Below, piece by piece: positions 44,457-51,907 of a stretch of DNA of 63,940 bases; the first letter of the stretch is position 1; each line of letters starts with the position of its first letter. Made by a program: the position numbers and the translations under genes. This DNA comes from Myxococcus xanthus (lineage in GTDB: Bacteria; Myxococcota; Myxococcia; Myxococcales; Myxococcaceae): positions 1-63,940 of the forward strand of contig NZ_JABFNS010000038.1 in assembly GCF_013116825.1 (NCBI RefSeq), in the 5' to 3' direction. The notes beneath the pieces were generated by a model. It was given only the letters and a program-made list of their open reading frames with translations. It was not told where the DNA came from and did no database searches.

Positions 44457-46046
44457 TCAGGCGAGGATGCGCTCCATCTTCACGTAGGGGCGCTCGGCCT
44501 GGATGCCCTTCGTGCGGCAGTGCTCCAGGAACTTGTTCGACTCGACAATCTGCGGGGCCTTGTCGTCGTAGACGAGGATCATCACGTGGCGCAGCCACGG
44601 CTCCTGGCCCATGGCGTAGACGTAGACCTCCTTGGGCGACAGGTAGTTGGTGATTTCGATGGCGCGAGCGCTGTCGGAGCCGTTGAGCCGGCGGGCCTGG
44701 TCCATCTTCCGGGGCAGGGGATTGCACAGCAGCGGGCCGTACATCCAGCTCATCGGGCCGCCTTCGCACTCCATGCCGAGGAACAGCACGTCGATGGTGC
44801 CGACGATGTCGCGCAGGTGCTGGTACATGCGCGGCTCGATGGCGTTGGAGTCCGCGGCCATCAGCATGGACTTGCCGCCCAGGCGCACCAGGTGCGCCGT
44901 CTTGGCCTGGATGGCCAGGTCGCTGTGCTCGCCCAGGAAGGGCAGGCCGGTGATGGAGCCGCCCGGCACGGGAATCTCCTGGAGGTCGTCAATCTCCACC
45001 ACGTTCTTGAAGCCGTTGTGGTGGAGCATCAGCCGCAGCGACGGGTCCGCCAGCGAGTTGCCGTTGTTGCGCGGGACGATGATGCAGCCCACCCGGTGCC
45101 GCAGCTGGATGAGCGTCTCCATCATCAGGTGGTCGGCGTGGCCGTGCGTGAGGACCACGTAGTCGATGCGCTCGGGCAGGTCGGAGTGGGTGAAGCGGGG
45201 GAGGTCCGTGGGGAACTCGTAGCTGATGACGGGGTCGGTGAGGATGCTGACGTCCTTCGTCTCCAGCAGCACGCAGGCGTGGCCGAAGTAGCGCACGCGC
45301 ACGCCCTCACCGGCGTAGCGCTCCGTGCGGCGGGGCTCGACGTCGGTGAAGAGCGCGGCGAAGGCGTCCGCGGCGGAGGCGGGCACGCCGAGCATCTCCG
45401 CGACCTGTCCGGGCGAGCCCGGCGTGTGGCGCATGCGGAAGAGGGCGTCCAGGCCCTCGTGCTTGTAGGGGACGCGCAGCCACAGCGGCGTGTCCTCCTC
45501 CAGGCGGGGCGTGCTGAAGATGTAGGGCCGCCAGTCGCCGTCCACCTGCATGAGCGTCACGCTCTGCGAGGACTCCTTGTGGAAGGGGCTGCGGTACAGG
45601 AGCGGCTCGATGTACCGCGCGCTGGCGCGGTTGCTCAGGTCGTACGTGAGCTCCACGTAGCCGCGGAGGATGTCGGGCACCTTGGCGTAGAGGCCCTCCA
45701 GGGAGCCGCCGTTGTTGGGCGCCATGAGCTGCTCCAGCTCGGCCACCGCCTTGGTGTACGCGAGCATGTTGGCCTGCTCCTTCTGCGTCCGCTCCAGGAG
45801 CTCCTTCACGCGCGGGGCCTTCGCCGCCGGGTGGTTGATGAACGGGCCGCCCATCAACATCGGGTTCTTCAGGGCCGCCACGTGCACGTCCGGGTTCGCC
45901 ACGAAGGACTGCATCAGCTTCTGGTGCAGGTTCGTCACGAACAGCGGGGCCGTCGCTGGAGACAGCAGGTACCACCACGCGTACCACTGATTGTAGAGCG
46001 GCTCGATGGCGACGTTCGGCTTGAGGTACATGGGTCGGTCCAGCAT
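44457..46046 (-). CDS. CmlA-type di-iron (metallo-beta-lactamase fold) beta-hydroxylase
   Basis: This 529-aa protein starts at the ATG at 46044-46046 with GGAGGAG upstream. An N-terminal domain of about 245 residues (VAIEPLYNQWYAWWYLLSP, MGGPFINHPAAKAP) precedes the metallo-beta-lactamase part. Metal ligands are T-H301-G-H303-A-D305-H306, E373 in FLGEHSDL and D399 in MAADSNAI. These lie four residues before the H305/H307/D309/H310, E377 and D403 ligands I recall for CmlA (532 aa). CmlA is the di-iron oxygenase that beta-hydroxylates an NRPS-bound amino acid. No NRPS is adjacent, so the substrate is unknown. Confidence 0.88.
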   Translation of the reverse strand: MLDRPMYLKPNVAIEPLYNQWYAWWYLLSPATAPLFVTNLHQKLMQSFVANPDVHVAALKNPMLMGGPFINHPAAKAPRVKELLERTQKEQANMLAYTKAVAELEQLMAPNNGGSLEGLYAKVPDILRGYVELTYDLSNRASARYIEPLLYRSPFHKESSQSVTLMQVDGDWRPYIFSTPRLEEDTPLWLRVPYKHEGLDALFRMRHTPGSPGQVAEMLGVPASAADAFAALFTDVEPRRTERYAGEGVRVRYFGHACVLLETKDVSILTDPVISYEFPTDLPRFTHSDLPERIDYVVLTHGHADHLMMETLIQLRHRVGCIIVPRNNGNSLADPSLRLMLHHNGFKNVVEIDDLQEIPVPGGSITGLPFLGEHSDLAIQAKTAHLVRLGGKSMLMAADSNAIEPRMYQHLRDIVGTIDVLFLGMECEGGPMSWMYGPLLCNPLPRKMDQARRLNGSDSARAIEITNYLSPKEVYVYAMGQEPWLRHVMILVYDDKAPQIVESNKFLEHCRTKGIQAERPYVKMERILA

Positions 46047-46226
46047 GGCGGTCTCCTCCGAGCGAGGTCCGGAAAACGTCGGGTAATTGGCAAACGTGGA
46101 GCCCGTAGATACACGGATTCGAAGGGTGATGCACGGGGCCAACACGGCGCATCTTTTGCGTTGGCTCAACCGTGCGAGCATTCGGGCGCATCCCTTTCAT
46201 CGTGCAACTCGAGCAAGGAGCGTCCC

Positions 46227-46523
46227 ATGAAGGCAGCTTGGAATGTTGTGCTGTCCCTGATGGTGGGAGTGGCCGTGGGCTGTGGCGTTGGCGCCGTGGA
46301 TTCGGAGGGCGCGCAAGACGATGCGCTCGCCACGTCGGAAGCCGCGCTCGCGGTCTGTGGAGACGGTGTCTGCGAAATCGGCGAGCGACTGAGTTGTCCC
46401 CTGGATTGCCCACGTGGCGAGTTCTGTGGAAACGGCGCGTGCTGTCCTGGGGAGACGGCCCGGGCCTGTCCCGAGGACTGCACGCAGGGTGACCCAGGGC
46501 GTTACTGCTACCGTTCGCATTGA
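46227..46523 (+). CDS. Small exported cysteine-rich lipoprotein
   Basis: The protein is 98 aa from ATG 46227 (AAGGAG 6 nt upstream). A lipoprotein signal (AAWNVVLSLMVGVAVGCG) gives Cys19. The mature part has ten further cysteines. Two repeats show CGDGVCEIGERLSCPLDCP and CGNGACCPGETARACPEDC, the x-C-G-x-G-x-C-...-C-P-x-D-C pattern of myxobacterial secreted proteins (often disulfide-bonded). It might be a ligand, adhesin or spore-coat component. It is convergent with another small lipoprotein gene. Confidence 0.75.
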   Translation: MKAAWNVVLSLMVGVAVGCGVGAVDSEGAQDDALATSEAALAVCGDGVCEIGERLSCPLDCPRGEFCGNGACCPGETARACPEDCTQGDPGRYCYRSH

Positions 46524-46544
46524 GTCCCTGACGTGGACTCCACA

Positions 46545-46580
46545 GGCGCGCGAGCAACGGGTTCCCGTTGCCCGCGCGCC
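46545..46580. terminator. Bidirectional terminator between two small lipoprotein genes
   Basis: 46545-46561 pairs with 46564-46580: a 17-bp stem with one mismatch. The two nucleotides between the arms force the innermost pairs to open. It lies between convergent genes. There is no long T-run. Confidence 0.7.
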
Positions 46581-46614
46581 GTTCCGCCGTGTCAGGTCGT
46601 GCGGGGCGTTTTCG

Positions 46615-46890
46615 CTACCTCGCGAAGCAGCCGTAGACCTTCTCGTAGTAGGAGGTCTTCGTGCCGTTGAGGACCGTCTCCGGCGTGCTGCAGCCGCAGA
46701 GGAGCTCACCGACCTTGGTGACCTTCGCGGGCTCCGCGTAGTACGTGATGACGTAGTCCCGGCCGGTGATGTCACGACAGGGGATCGCCTGGGCCTCCGT
46801 TTCGAGCCCGGCGGCGGCCTCCTCTTCGATACCGCCACAGCCCGACATCAGCCCTGCTGCCAGCAGACCCACCATGATGCCCGTACGCAT
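46615..46890 (-). CDS. Small lipoprotein, DUF6289-like
   Basis: This 91-aa protein starts at the ATG at 46888-46890, with AAGGGAAA upstream. A lipobox (VGLLAAGLMSGCGG) gives Cys18. The mature part has three further cysteines (IPCRDITGRDYVITYY, LLCGCSTPET) and an aromatic C-terminus (SYYEKVYGCFAR). The form resembles small DUF6289-type proteins of myxobacteria, but the assignment is from memory. No function is known. Confidence 0.65.
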   Translation of the reverse strand: MRTGIMVGLLAAGLMSGCGGIEEEAAAGLETEAQAIPCRDITGRDYVITYYAEPAKVTKVGELLCGCSTPETVLNGTKTSYYEKVYGCFAR

Positions 46891-47321
46891 GAATTTCCCT
46901 TTTGTGAGAAGGTGGTGCTTTCCCAGGATAGCTAGAGAGCACGTCAATGGCACCTGGGGGCTGCGAACTGTCGGAATACGAACGGGCCCGCTCGGTCTAC
47001 CGACGATGCGCCCGCGCGGGAAGAGCATCGCTCCATGGCGGATGCCCTTCATCGTGAGGTCCTCGGGCAATGTCTGGATGGTGTTCATGACATTGATGGG
47101 CAATAGGAGATTGAAGAGCACTGTCTCCGGCACGTAATTGCTGTCTGGTTTCAGCGCCAGGTAGCGGGCAATGTCTCGGGTCTGACGTAAGGCGACGATG
47201 CGGTCGCGGGCGACGGCCGAGCGCACTCAATCCAGGGAGCCAGGAGAGTTCAGCGTGCTCCTGCAATCTTCGTCAACCAGGTTTTCGAGGCCCCGTGGGA
47301 AGTGCTGAACCGAAGACCGTC

Positions 47322-47444
47322 ATGCCAGATGACCGAAATGCCTAGGGCCGCCAGGAGGCGTTCGCGCTTGTTGCTGAGTTGGCGGTTCACAACGAGGCAG
47401 AGTTCGGCCTCTTTCGCTCCATGCTCATGGCGGTACTCGAATAG
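47322..47444 (+). pseudogene. Possible gene remnant with in-frame stop
   Basis: From ATG 47322 the frame reads MPDDRNA, then TAG at 47343-47345, then GRQEAFALVAELAVHNEAEF and GLFRSMLMAVLE before TAG near 47444. The composition of the second part is protein-like. No family is recognised. It could equally be chance. Confidence 0.25.
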
Positions 47445-47610
47445 CTTTCATTGCCTTCTCTTTCAGGACAAGCGTCTCGTCTGGATCTGCGTGCTGTTCT
47501 CCCTTTGTGAAGTCGGCTGGCGTTCGCGCTGGGCCGAAGGGCCGGTTGCGAAACGTCATTGTGGGTATGGGAAGCAGCACGCCATTCATGCAGCGTCCGC
47601 ATGGGCGCAT
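47425..47610 (-). pseudogene. Possible remnant of a zinc-binding-like protein
   Basis: The open frame runs to 47425 (TGA) and is open upstream to about 47740 without an ATG, GTG or TTG at the natural end. The first ATG is at 47610 (MRPCGRCMNGVLLPIPTM). A CxxC pair and regular composition suggest a 5'-truncated gene rather than noise. It overlaps the plus-strand remnant by 20 nt. Confidence 0.3.
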
Positions 47611-47800
47611 TGCTGCAAATGGGAAGTCGTTGCTGTGTCCCCAATCGATGACGATTGCGAGGGACTTCCCAACGACTTTGCTATAGCCGCGCTCAGTGAA
47701 TGTTCCATGGGATTTGGAGCGAGATGACCCCCGAGTGCTACCTCAACGAAGGTCCGTCCGAGAGAGTCCCTTACCTATGCGAGGACCAAGGAGCGAGCAC

Positions 47801-48553
47801 ATGGCGACAGAGCGCCTCTTTCTTCCGAACGTCGATGTCGGTCGCGTCGACAAGTCGGGCAAGTGGAAGTCCGCGCGATCTGACTGGTTCATCGCCGACC
47901 CCTGGGAGAAACTGATCGCGAAGTATGAGCGCGGCACGACGTTCGCGTACGACCACTACGTGTTCAACGGGAAGCACCCACAACGCAACCGCATCACCGA
48001 CGCTGATATCGCCACCGTCAATGCGTTGATGAATGCAAATGCTGGCGCGACCCTTGATTTCCTAAACAGGCTTCGAGCAGCCCAGGACGACCTCGAACCT
48101 CTGCTCGCCCAGGTCCCGCTTGACGCGGACCTCCTCGGCCCCCATGGGGTCGCCACGGCGGCGAAGCTCTTGAGCACGCTCATCGAGAAGACGGTGCGCG
48201 GCACCCAGCTCGCGGTTGCGTCGAAGCTCCTCTCGATGAAGCGTCCCCATCTCGTCCCCATGCTCGACACCGTCGTGCAGGCATGCCTGGGAACGAGTGA
48301 GATCGATCTCGCACTTCAGCGCTTCGCCGACCTCGTCAGTTCCGGTGATAACCACCGGCTCCTTGAGGCCCTCTCAGGTCGCGTCGCACAGCGCTACGGC
48401 ATTCCGGTCGGTCGAGTGCGTGTACTCGACCAGCTCATCTGGTTCGACTGGAACGTCGTCGAGGCGGACGAACCGGGCAAATGGGTGGTCCGCGGTTTTG
48501 CGGAGTGGGGTTACACGCCCGGACGCGACGACGGCATCCGGCGCGGCCCCTGA
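47801..48553 (+). CDS. DUF6308-like protein of unknown function
   Basis: The protein is 250 aa from ATG 47801, with AAGGAG 8 nt upstream (an earlier in-frame ATG at 47696 would add 35 poor residues). It is soluble and mostly helical. A conserved-looking core is LLSTLIEKTVRGTQLAVASK then LLSMKRPHLVPMLDTVVQ, which resembles the helix-hairpin-like region of DUF6308 proteins. This is from memory and unverified. The stop lies 38 nt from the end of the convergent prophage integrase frame, so it may be the last host gene before the prophage or part of an older integration. Confidence 0.65.
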   Translation: MATERLFLPNVDVGRVDKSGKWKSARSDWFIADPWEKLIAKYERGTTFAYDHYVFNGKHPQRNRITDADIATVNALMNANAGATLDFLNRLRAAQDDLEPLLAQVPLDADLLGPHGVATAAKLLSTLIEKTVRGTQLAVASKLLSMKRPHLVPMLDTVVQACLGTSEIDLALQRFADLVSSGDNHRLLEALSGRVAQRYGIPVGRVRVLDQLIWFDWNVVEADEPGKWVVRGFAEWGYTPGRDDGIRRGP

Positions 48554-48591
48554 GGCCGCTTATCCCGAGAGAGCCGGCCGCCTTCCCTTCC

Positions 48592-50124
48592 TCACTGGGC
48601 TTCCTTGGAGCCCTGGCTGCTCGGGTGGTTCGAGGCGCGACCAGGGCAGCGCTTCAGGAGGGGCGAACCTGGTACCAAATGGGTACCAAATCCAGCGAAC
48701 GTTCCTGATCGCCGCTGGACGCCAGCGGACAGAAAAACGCCCTGCTTCCGCGGACTTGGGAAGCAGGGCGATGACCCCGACAGGAATCGAACCTGTGGCC
48801 TGCGGTTTAGGAAACCGTAAACCATAGGCTCTCCTGCTTCCTCTGCCTTCCCCTGGCGTCCTAAGTCTTGGATTTCATTCACGGTGCGACCCTCCTGGAT
48901 GGGGGTGGGTTTGCGCTGCTGTGCTCCAGTTTCCTCTGTGGTTACGCCACGTGGACGCCACGGGCTCAGGGCTGCCGCCGTGGCTTCGGCGCCGGCCTGG
49001 ACGTGCTCGGAGATGGTGGCGGCGTAGTGCGTTCGCGTTGTCTCGATGTCGGCGTGCCCGAGGACGTCGGCCACCAGCCGGAGGTCCTTCGTCACCGTGT
49101 ACGCGACGGTGCCCCACGTAGAGCGCAGGTGCTTGAATCGCAGGTCCTGGGCGACTGCCTTCCAGCGAAGTCCGCGCTTGCACTCCGGGCACTCCTTCTT
49201 CGCGGACTCGTGTTCCAGTTGCCCCTTCCATCCGCATGCCTTCCTGAAGCAATACGGGCGCCACCCCTTGATGAGGCCGGCCCGAACGCAGGCGCGTGCC
49301 ATGACGTCATGGACGCGCCAGTTGGGGCCGTAGGGCTTGCTGGTGCCCGGTCGGGGGAACAGGTAGGGCCCCGGCGTCGCGAGCTGCTCGGTCAGGGCGG
49401 GTACCAGAATCTCGGGGATGGGCACGCGACGCTCGCGGCCGCCCTTCGTGGTGTCGCGGTGCCCGCCGCTCGTCAGGAGGATGTAGCGCTCGTTGAGGTG
49501 GACGTTGGCCTTGAGCATGACGCGCACCTCGCCCTTCCGAACCCCGGTGAGCAGCGCGGTTGCCGCCGGCGGGCGGTGGTGCGGCTGGAGCGTGTCGAAT
49601 AGGCGGGGCAGGAAGTCGGTCGGATATGTCCGGACCTGCCGCTTTGGCACGTTCACGGGGCCCGCTTCCTTGAACGGGTTGGGCCCGGAGTACACGCGCG
49701 CCTTTTCGGTGAGGAACGTGATGAGTCCCTGCCCGGACATGCGGATGTGTTCCCGCATCTGCGGCGACAGGTGGGGGAGCCCAGCCAGCATCGTGAGCAC
49801 ATCGGCTGCCGTGATGCTGGACGGACGGCGCTTGCCGAACTCGGCCTCGACGTACCGCAACTTCTCCTGAAGGTTTCGCTTCGTGGCGAACTCAGGGGGG
49901 AGGGCGGCGATGCGGAGCTGAATGGCCTCGGAGATGGTTGGCTCCTCCGGCTTGGAAGGGATGACGCCGTTGCGCTTGAGCCATGCCTGCTGCTCGCGCT
50001 GTTGCGCCATTCGCTTCGCTTCGGTCTTGTTCGCCGCCGGCACGACTTCGCGCCCGGGGGAGCCGTCCGGGTTCTTCCAGCCAATGCGGTAGCTGCCGGA
50101 GGGGAGCTGTTGCACCCAGGCCAT
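48592..50124 (-). CDS. int: Prophage tyrosine integrase whose frame crosses the attachment site
   Basis: This 510-aa protein starts at the ATG at 50122-50124. Catalytic residues are visible: Arg in ALLTGVRKGEV, the H-x-x-R of FKHLRSTWGTVA, LGHADIETTR and the nucleophile in THYAATI. A cysteine-rich insert (CFRKACGW...ECPECKRG) inside the catalytic domain may bind zinc. The last roughly 95 residues follow the active site. Residues from MVYGFLNRRPQVRFLSGS are encoded by the tRNA fragment, and the final 40 or so by host DNA (terminator included). In the free phage this end should differ, as described for Mx8, where attP lies inside int. It is transcribed toward the attachment site. Confidence 0.92.
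   Translation of the reverse strand: MAWVQQLPSGSYRIGWKNPDGSPGREVVPAANKTEAKRMAQQREQQAWLKRNGVIPSKPEEPTISEAIQLRIAALPPEFATKRNLQEKLRYVEAEFGKRRPSSITAADVLTMLAGLPHLSPQMREHIRMSGQGLITFLTEKARVYSGPNPFKEAGPVNVPKRQVRTYPTDFLPRLFDTLQPHHRPPAATALLTGVRKGEVRVMLKANVHLNERYILLTSGGHRDTTKGGRERRVPIPEILVPALTEQLATPGPYLFPRPGTSKPYGPNWRVHDVMARACVRAGLIKGWRPYCFRKACGWKGQLEHESAKKECPECKRGLRWKAVAQDLRFKHLRSTWGTVAYTVTKDLRLVADVLGHADIETTRTHYAATISEHVQAGAEATAAALSPWRPRGVTTEETGAQQRKPTPIQEGRTVNEIQDLGRQGKAEEAGEPMVYGFLNRRPQVRFLSGSSPCFPSPRKQGVFLSAGVQRRSGTFAGFGTHLVPGSPLLKRCPGRASNHPSSQGSKEAQ
48733..48770 (-). terminator. Intrinsic terminator of the disrupted tRNA-Arg
   Basis: On the minus strand the 3' end of the tRNA fragment is followed at once by a perfect 12-bp hairpin (48759-48770 with 48738-48749, 9-nt loop) and TTTTT (48733-48737). 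This is a native tRNA terminator and marks the left flank as host DNA. Confidence 0.85.
48772..48817 (-). other. Attachment site: 3' 46 nt of tRNA-Arg (CCU)
   Basis: The minus strand carries an anticodon loop TTCCTAA (anticodon CCU), the 3' anticodon-stem half ACCGC, variable AGGCC, T arm ACAGG-TTCGATT-CCTGT, acceptor CGGGGTC and discriminator A. The 5' half of the tRNA is missing. The bases to the right (GGAGAGCCTATGGTTTA on the minus strand) do not form a D arm and belong to the prophage. The crossover core lies within or next to the anticodon arm. The intact tRNA should be restored at the other end. Confidence 0.88.
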
Positions 50125-50126
50125 CG

Positions 50127-50330
50127 TCAGCCACCCCTTTGGCGCTCGTTGCGCCAAGCCGCGAGTCGCATCGGGTCGAAGCGCAGCGCCCCGCCGACCT
50201 TGTAGCTCGGCACCTCTGCGCCTGCGGCCATCCGGTACAGCGTCTTGGGGCTGACCCCCAGGAAGCGCGCTGCGCGGTCCACGTCCCACGCGTCCTCGAA
50301 CTGCTGGACAGGTGAACTACCCATGTTCAT
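50127..50330 (-). CDS. Small MerR/AlpA-type excisionase-like DNA-binding protein
   Basis: The protein is 67 aa from the ATG at 50328-50330 (GTGGGGG about 6 nt upstream; an ATG 6 nt earlier is possible). The core AARFLGVSPKTLYRMAAGAE then VPSYKVGGALRFDPMRLAAW is a winged helix of the HTH_17/excisionase family. It sits 2 nt before int on the same strand, the place of Mx8 uoi/xis-like genes, so a directionality factor is likely. Confidence 0.85.
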   Translation of the reverse strand: MNMGSSPVQQFEDAWDVDRAARFLGVSPKTLYRMAAGAEVPSYKVGGALRFDPMRLAAWRNERQRGG

Positions 50331-50849
50331 GTGCATCCCCCACTCGGGTCTTGCTGGACGACTCACGAAGTTGATTGAGAGGTGCAGCCTTGCAGGCCGC
50401 TCCTCGCCCGAGGCCGATGCAGCACGTCGCATCGACCGCATGCGTGTAGAGCAAGGTGTGCGCCACGGGGCCGACGCTGGGCGGGACGCCAGCGCTGCAG
50501 CCCGGCGGCGTGCTGTGCCGTAGACGCGGTGTCTCGCGGCCCGGCCGCACGCACCGTGGAAGGGGATGGGATGTGCTGGCTCGAAGCGGTCTCCACGAGG
50601 CCCCCAGAAGGGTAGAGGCGCTCTATCTGCGGACCACTACGAACGCAGATAGAGCGCCGGAGGGCGCGTGTCCCAGCGCTACCTGGGTGCACAGGCCTTT
50701 TCTGGTGGTCCTTTCGCCATAGCGATGGGACCAAAGCTCTGTGGGGAACGGGGCGCTGGTAGTGGTCACTGCTTCAGCGAGCCGTTGTGTGCTTCAACTG
50801 CGAAATCCGTGAAAATGGGTAGCACTCTGGAGCTGGGAGTGCAAGTCCC
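50331..50849. other. Prophage intergenic region
   Basis: These 519 nt hold no convincing gene. The main structure is a perfect 15-bp dyad at 50617-50658. CTGCGAAATC occurs twice in direct orientation (50798-50807 and 50853-50862), with the second copy crossing the end of the next gene. These may be regulator or integrase-arm sites. Confidence 0.5.
50617..50658. repeat. Perfect 15-bp inverted repeat in prophage
   Basis: GGCGCTCTATCTGCG (50617-50631) and CGCAGATAGAGCGCC (50644-50658) pair perfectly around GACCACTACGAA. No T-run follows on either strand. A terminator for the int side, or an operator, are both possible. Confidence 0.7.
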
Positions 50850-51764
50850 CTACTGCGAAATCGACCGTGGGGCCTCGGCGGGCTTCGCGGCGGGGCGGAA
50901 GCACTTCCCCTTGTGCTCGTAGAGCTTGTCGCCGCAGGGGGCCTTCTTCTCCAGCGCAACCCAGCACCCTCCGTTGATGAAGACCTCGCCCTGGTCTGGG
51001 TCGCATGCGCGTGTCTTCTGGCCCTCGAAGGGGCGGGAAGGCAGCTCGAGCGCAAAGAGGAGTGTGTCACTTGTCATGGCCGCGAGGACGAAGCCCCCAG
51101 CGGGCCCTGCTGCTGTCTGGACGGAGCCAGGGGGCGGCTCAGGTGGAGGCGGCGGCACCATGTAGACGCCCACCAGGGCCGCCGCGACGAGCGCGAGGGC
51201 GACAGTAGTGGCCGAGCCGGCACTGCGCCACGTTCGGCGAGCTGCGCGGCGCACCCGGCGCAGCCAGCGGCGCGAGCGCAGCACGGGGCCGCGTCGCCGC
51301 GGCGGCGAGCGTAGGTGTGTCATCGTGTCCGCGAGGTTGGAGCGGGTGCATGCCGTCTGTACCATCGCCTTCGTCAGCGCCAAGGTGCCCTCCAGGTTGC
51401 GCGCTACGTCCGCGTCGGAGGCTCCGTCAGGGGCATGGACTCGCAGGCTGAAGCGCGGTGGCGCCAACGTCGAGGCGGGGTGGGCGCTGATGTGCAGCTC
51501 CAGCCCGACGTCCGGCTGGTACTGGTGCTGCCTCTCGGTCAGCTCCAAGTCCAGGGACGGCTCACCTGACGTCGCGTGCCGCACCTGGTACAGGCGCCCC
51601 AGCAGGGAGCCCCTGTACCTGCGGATGATGATGTCCAGCTGCTGGCGGAGCCTCCGGGCGTTGCTGCGCGTCACTGCGCGCGCCCTGTCCGACGTGCCAC
51701 CGCGCCAGATATTCTCGGCCTCTCTCACGTTCCGTTCGCTCCCGCTCGGTCGCCCGGAGGGCAT
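50850..51764 (-). CDS. Prophage-carried membrane protein with a Cys motif typical of myxobacterial receptor kinases
   Basis: This 304-aa protein has an N-terminal soluble part of about 175 residues (LDLELTERQHQYQPDVGLEL), an Arg-rich stretch, one transmembrane helix (TTVALALVAAALVGVYMV), a Pro-rich linker and an outer segment. The segment ends with KTRACDPDQGEVFINGGCW, APCGDKLYEHKGKCF and RPAAKP. This Cys pattern (C-x-GxxxINGGCW...PCGxxxYEHxGxCxxP) recurs at the C-termini of many myxobacterial Ser/Thr kinases and related proteins (from memory). There is no kinase domain. A lysogenic-conversion (moron) gene that could compete with host kinase signalling is a plausible reading. Confidence 0.75.
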   Translation of the reverse strand: MPSGRPSGSERNVREAENIWRGGTSDRARAVTRSNARRLRQQLDIIIRRYRGSLLGRLYQVRHATSGEPSLDLELTERQHQYQPDVGLELHISAHPASTLAPPRFSLRVHAPDGASDADVARNLEGTLALTKAMVQTACTRSNLADTMTHLRSPPRRRGPVLRSRRWLRRVRRAARRTWRSAGSATTVALALVAAALVGVYMVPPPPPEPPPGSVQTAAGPAGGFVLAAMTSDTLLFALELPSRPFEGQKTRACDPDQGEVFINGGCWVALEKKAPCGDKLYEHKGKCFRPAAKPAEAPRSISQ

Positions 51765-51907
51765 CCAAGCACCGGGCCAGGATGTTACGGTCTCGCCACG
51801 CGGTGTGCGCTACTTTGCGTGTCCACCACTTCGGCGGGTTCTCCCGGACCCCGTTGCCCGGCCAGGACTCCCGGTGCTAGGCCCGGGGCGGGACCAGGGG
51901 GTTCAAC

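Larger units (their letters stand above)
46891..47800. other. Gene-poor region with possible remnants
   Basis: About 900 nt of lower GC contain no confident gene. Fragments read like decayed coding sequence. One on the plus strand (47322-47444) is broken by an in-frame TAG. One on the minus strand (47425 to about 47740) gives a natural-looking peptide (VVGKSLAIVIDWGHSNDF, CGRC, DETLVLKEKAMKAIRV) but lacks a start codon at its 5' end. The state fits degraded accessory DNA near the tRNA attachment site. Confidence 0.4.

Noticed and set aside
47302..47727. 141-codon plus-strand protein in the gene-poor region
   Set aside because: It runs through several remnants in different frames, is rich in Cys, Trp and Arg, and lacks a ribosome binding site.
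48772..48842. A complete tRNA gene at the attachment site
   Set aside because: The 5' half, including D arm and acceptor strand, is missing, so only a 46-nt remnant is present.
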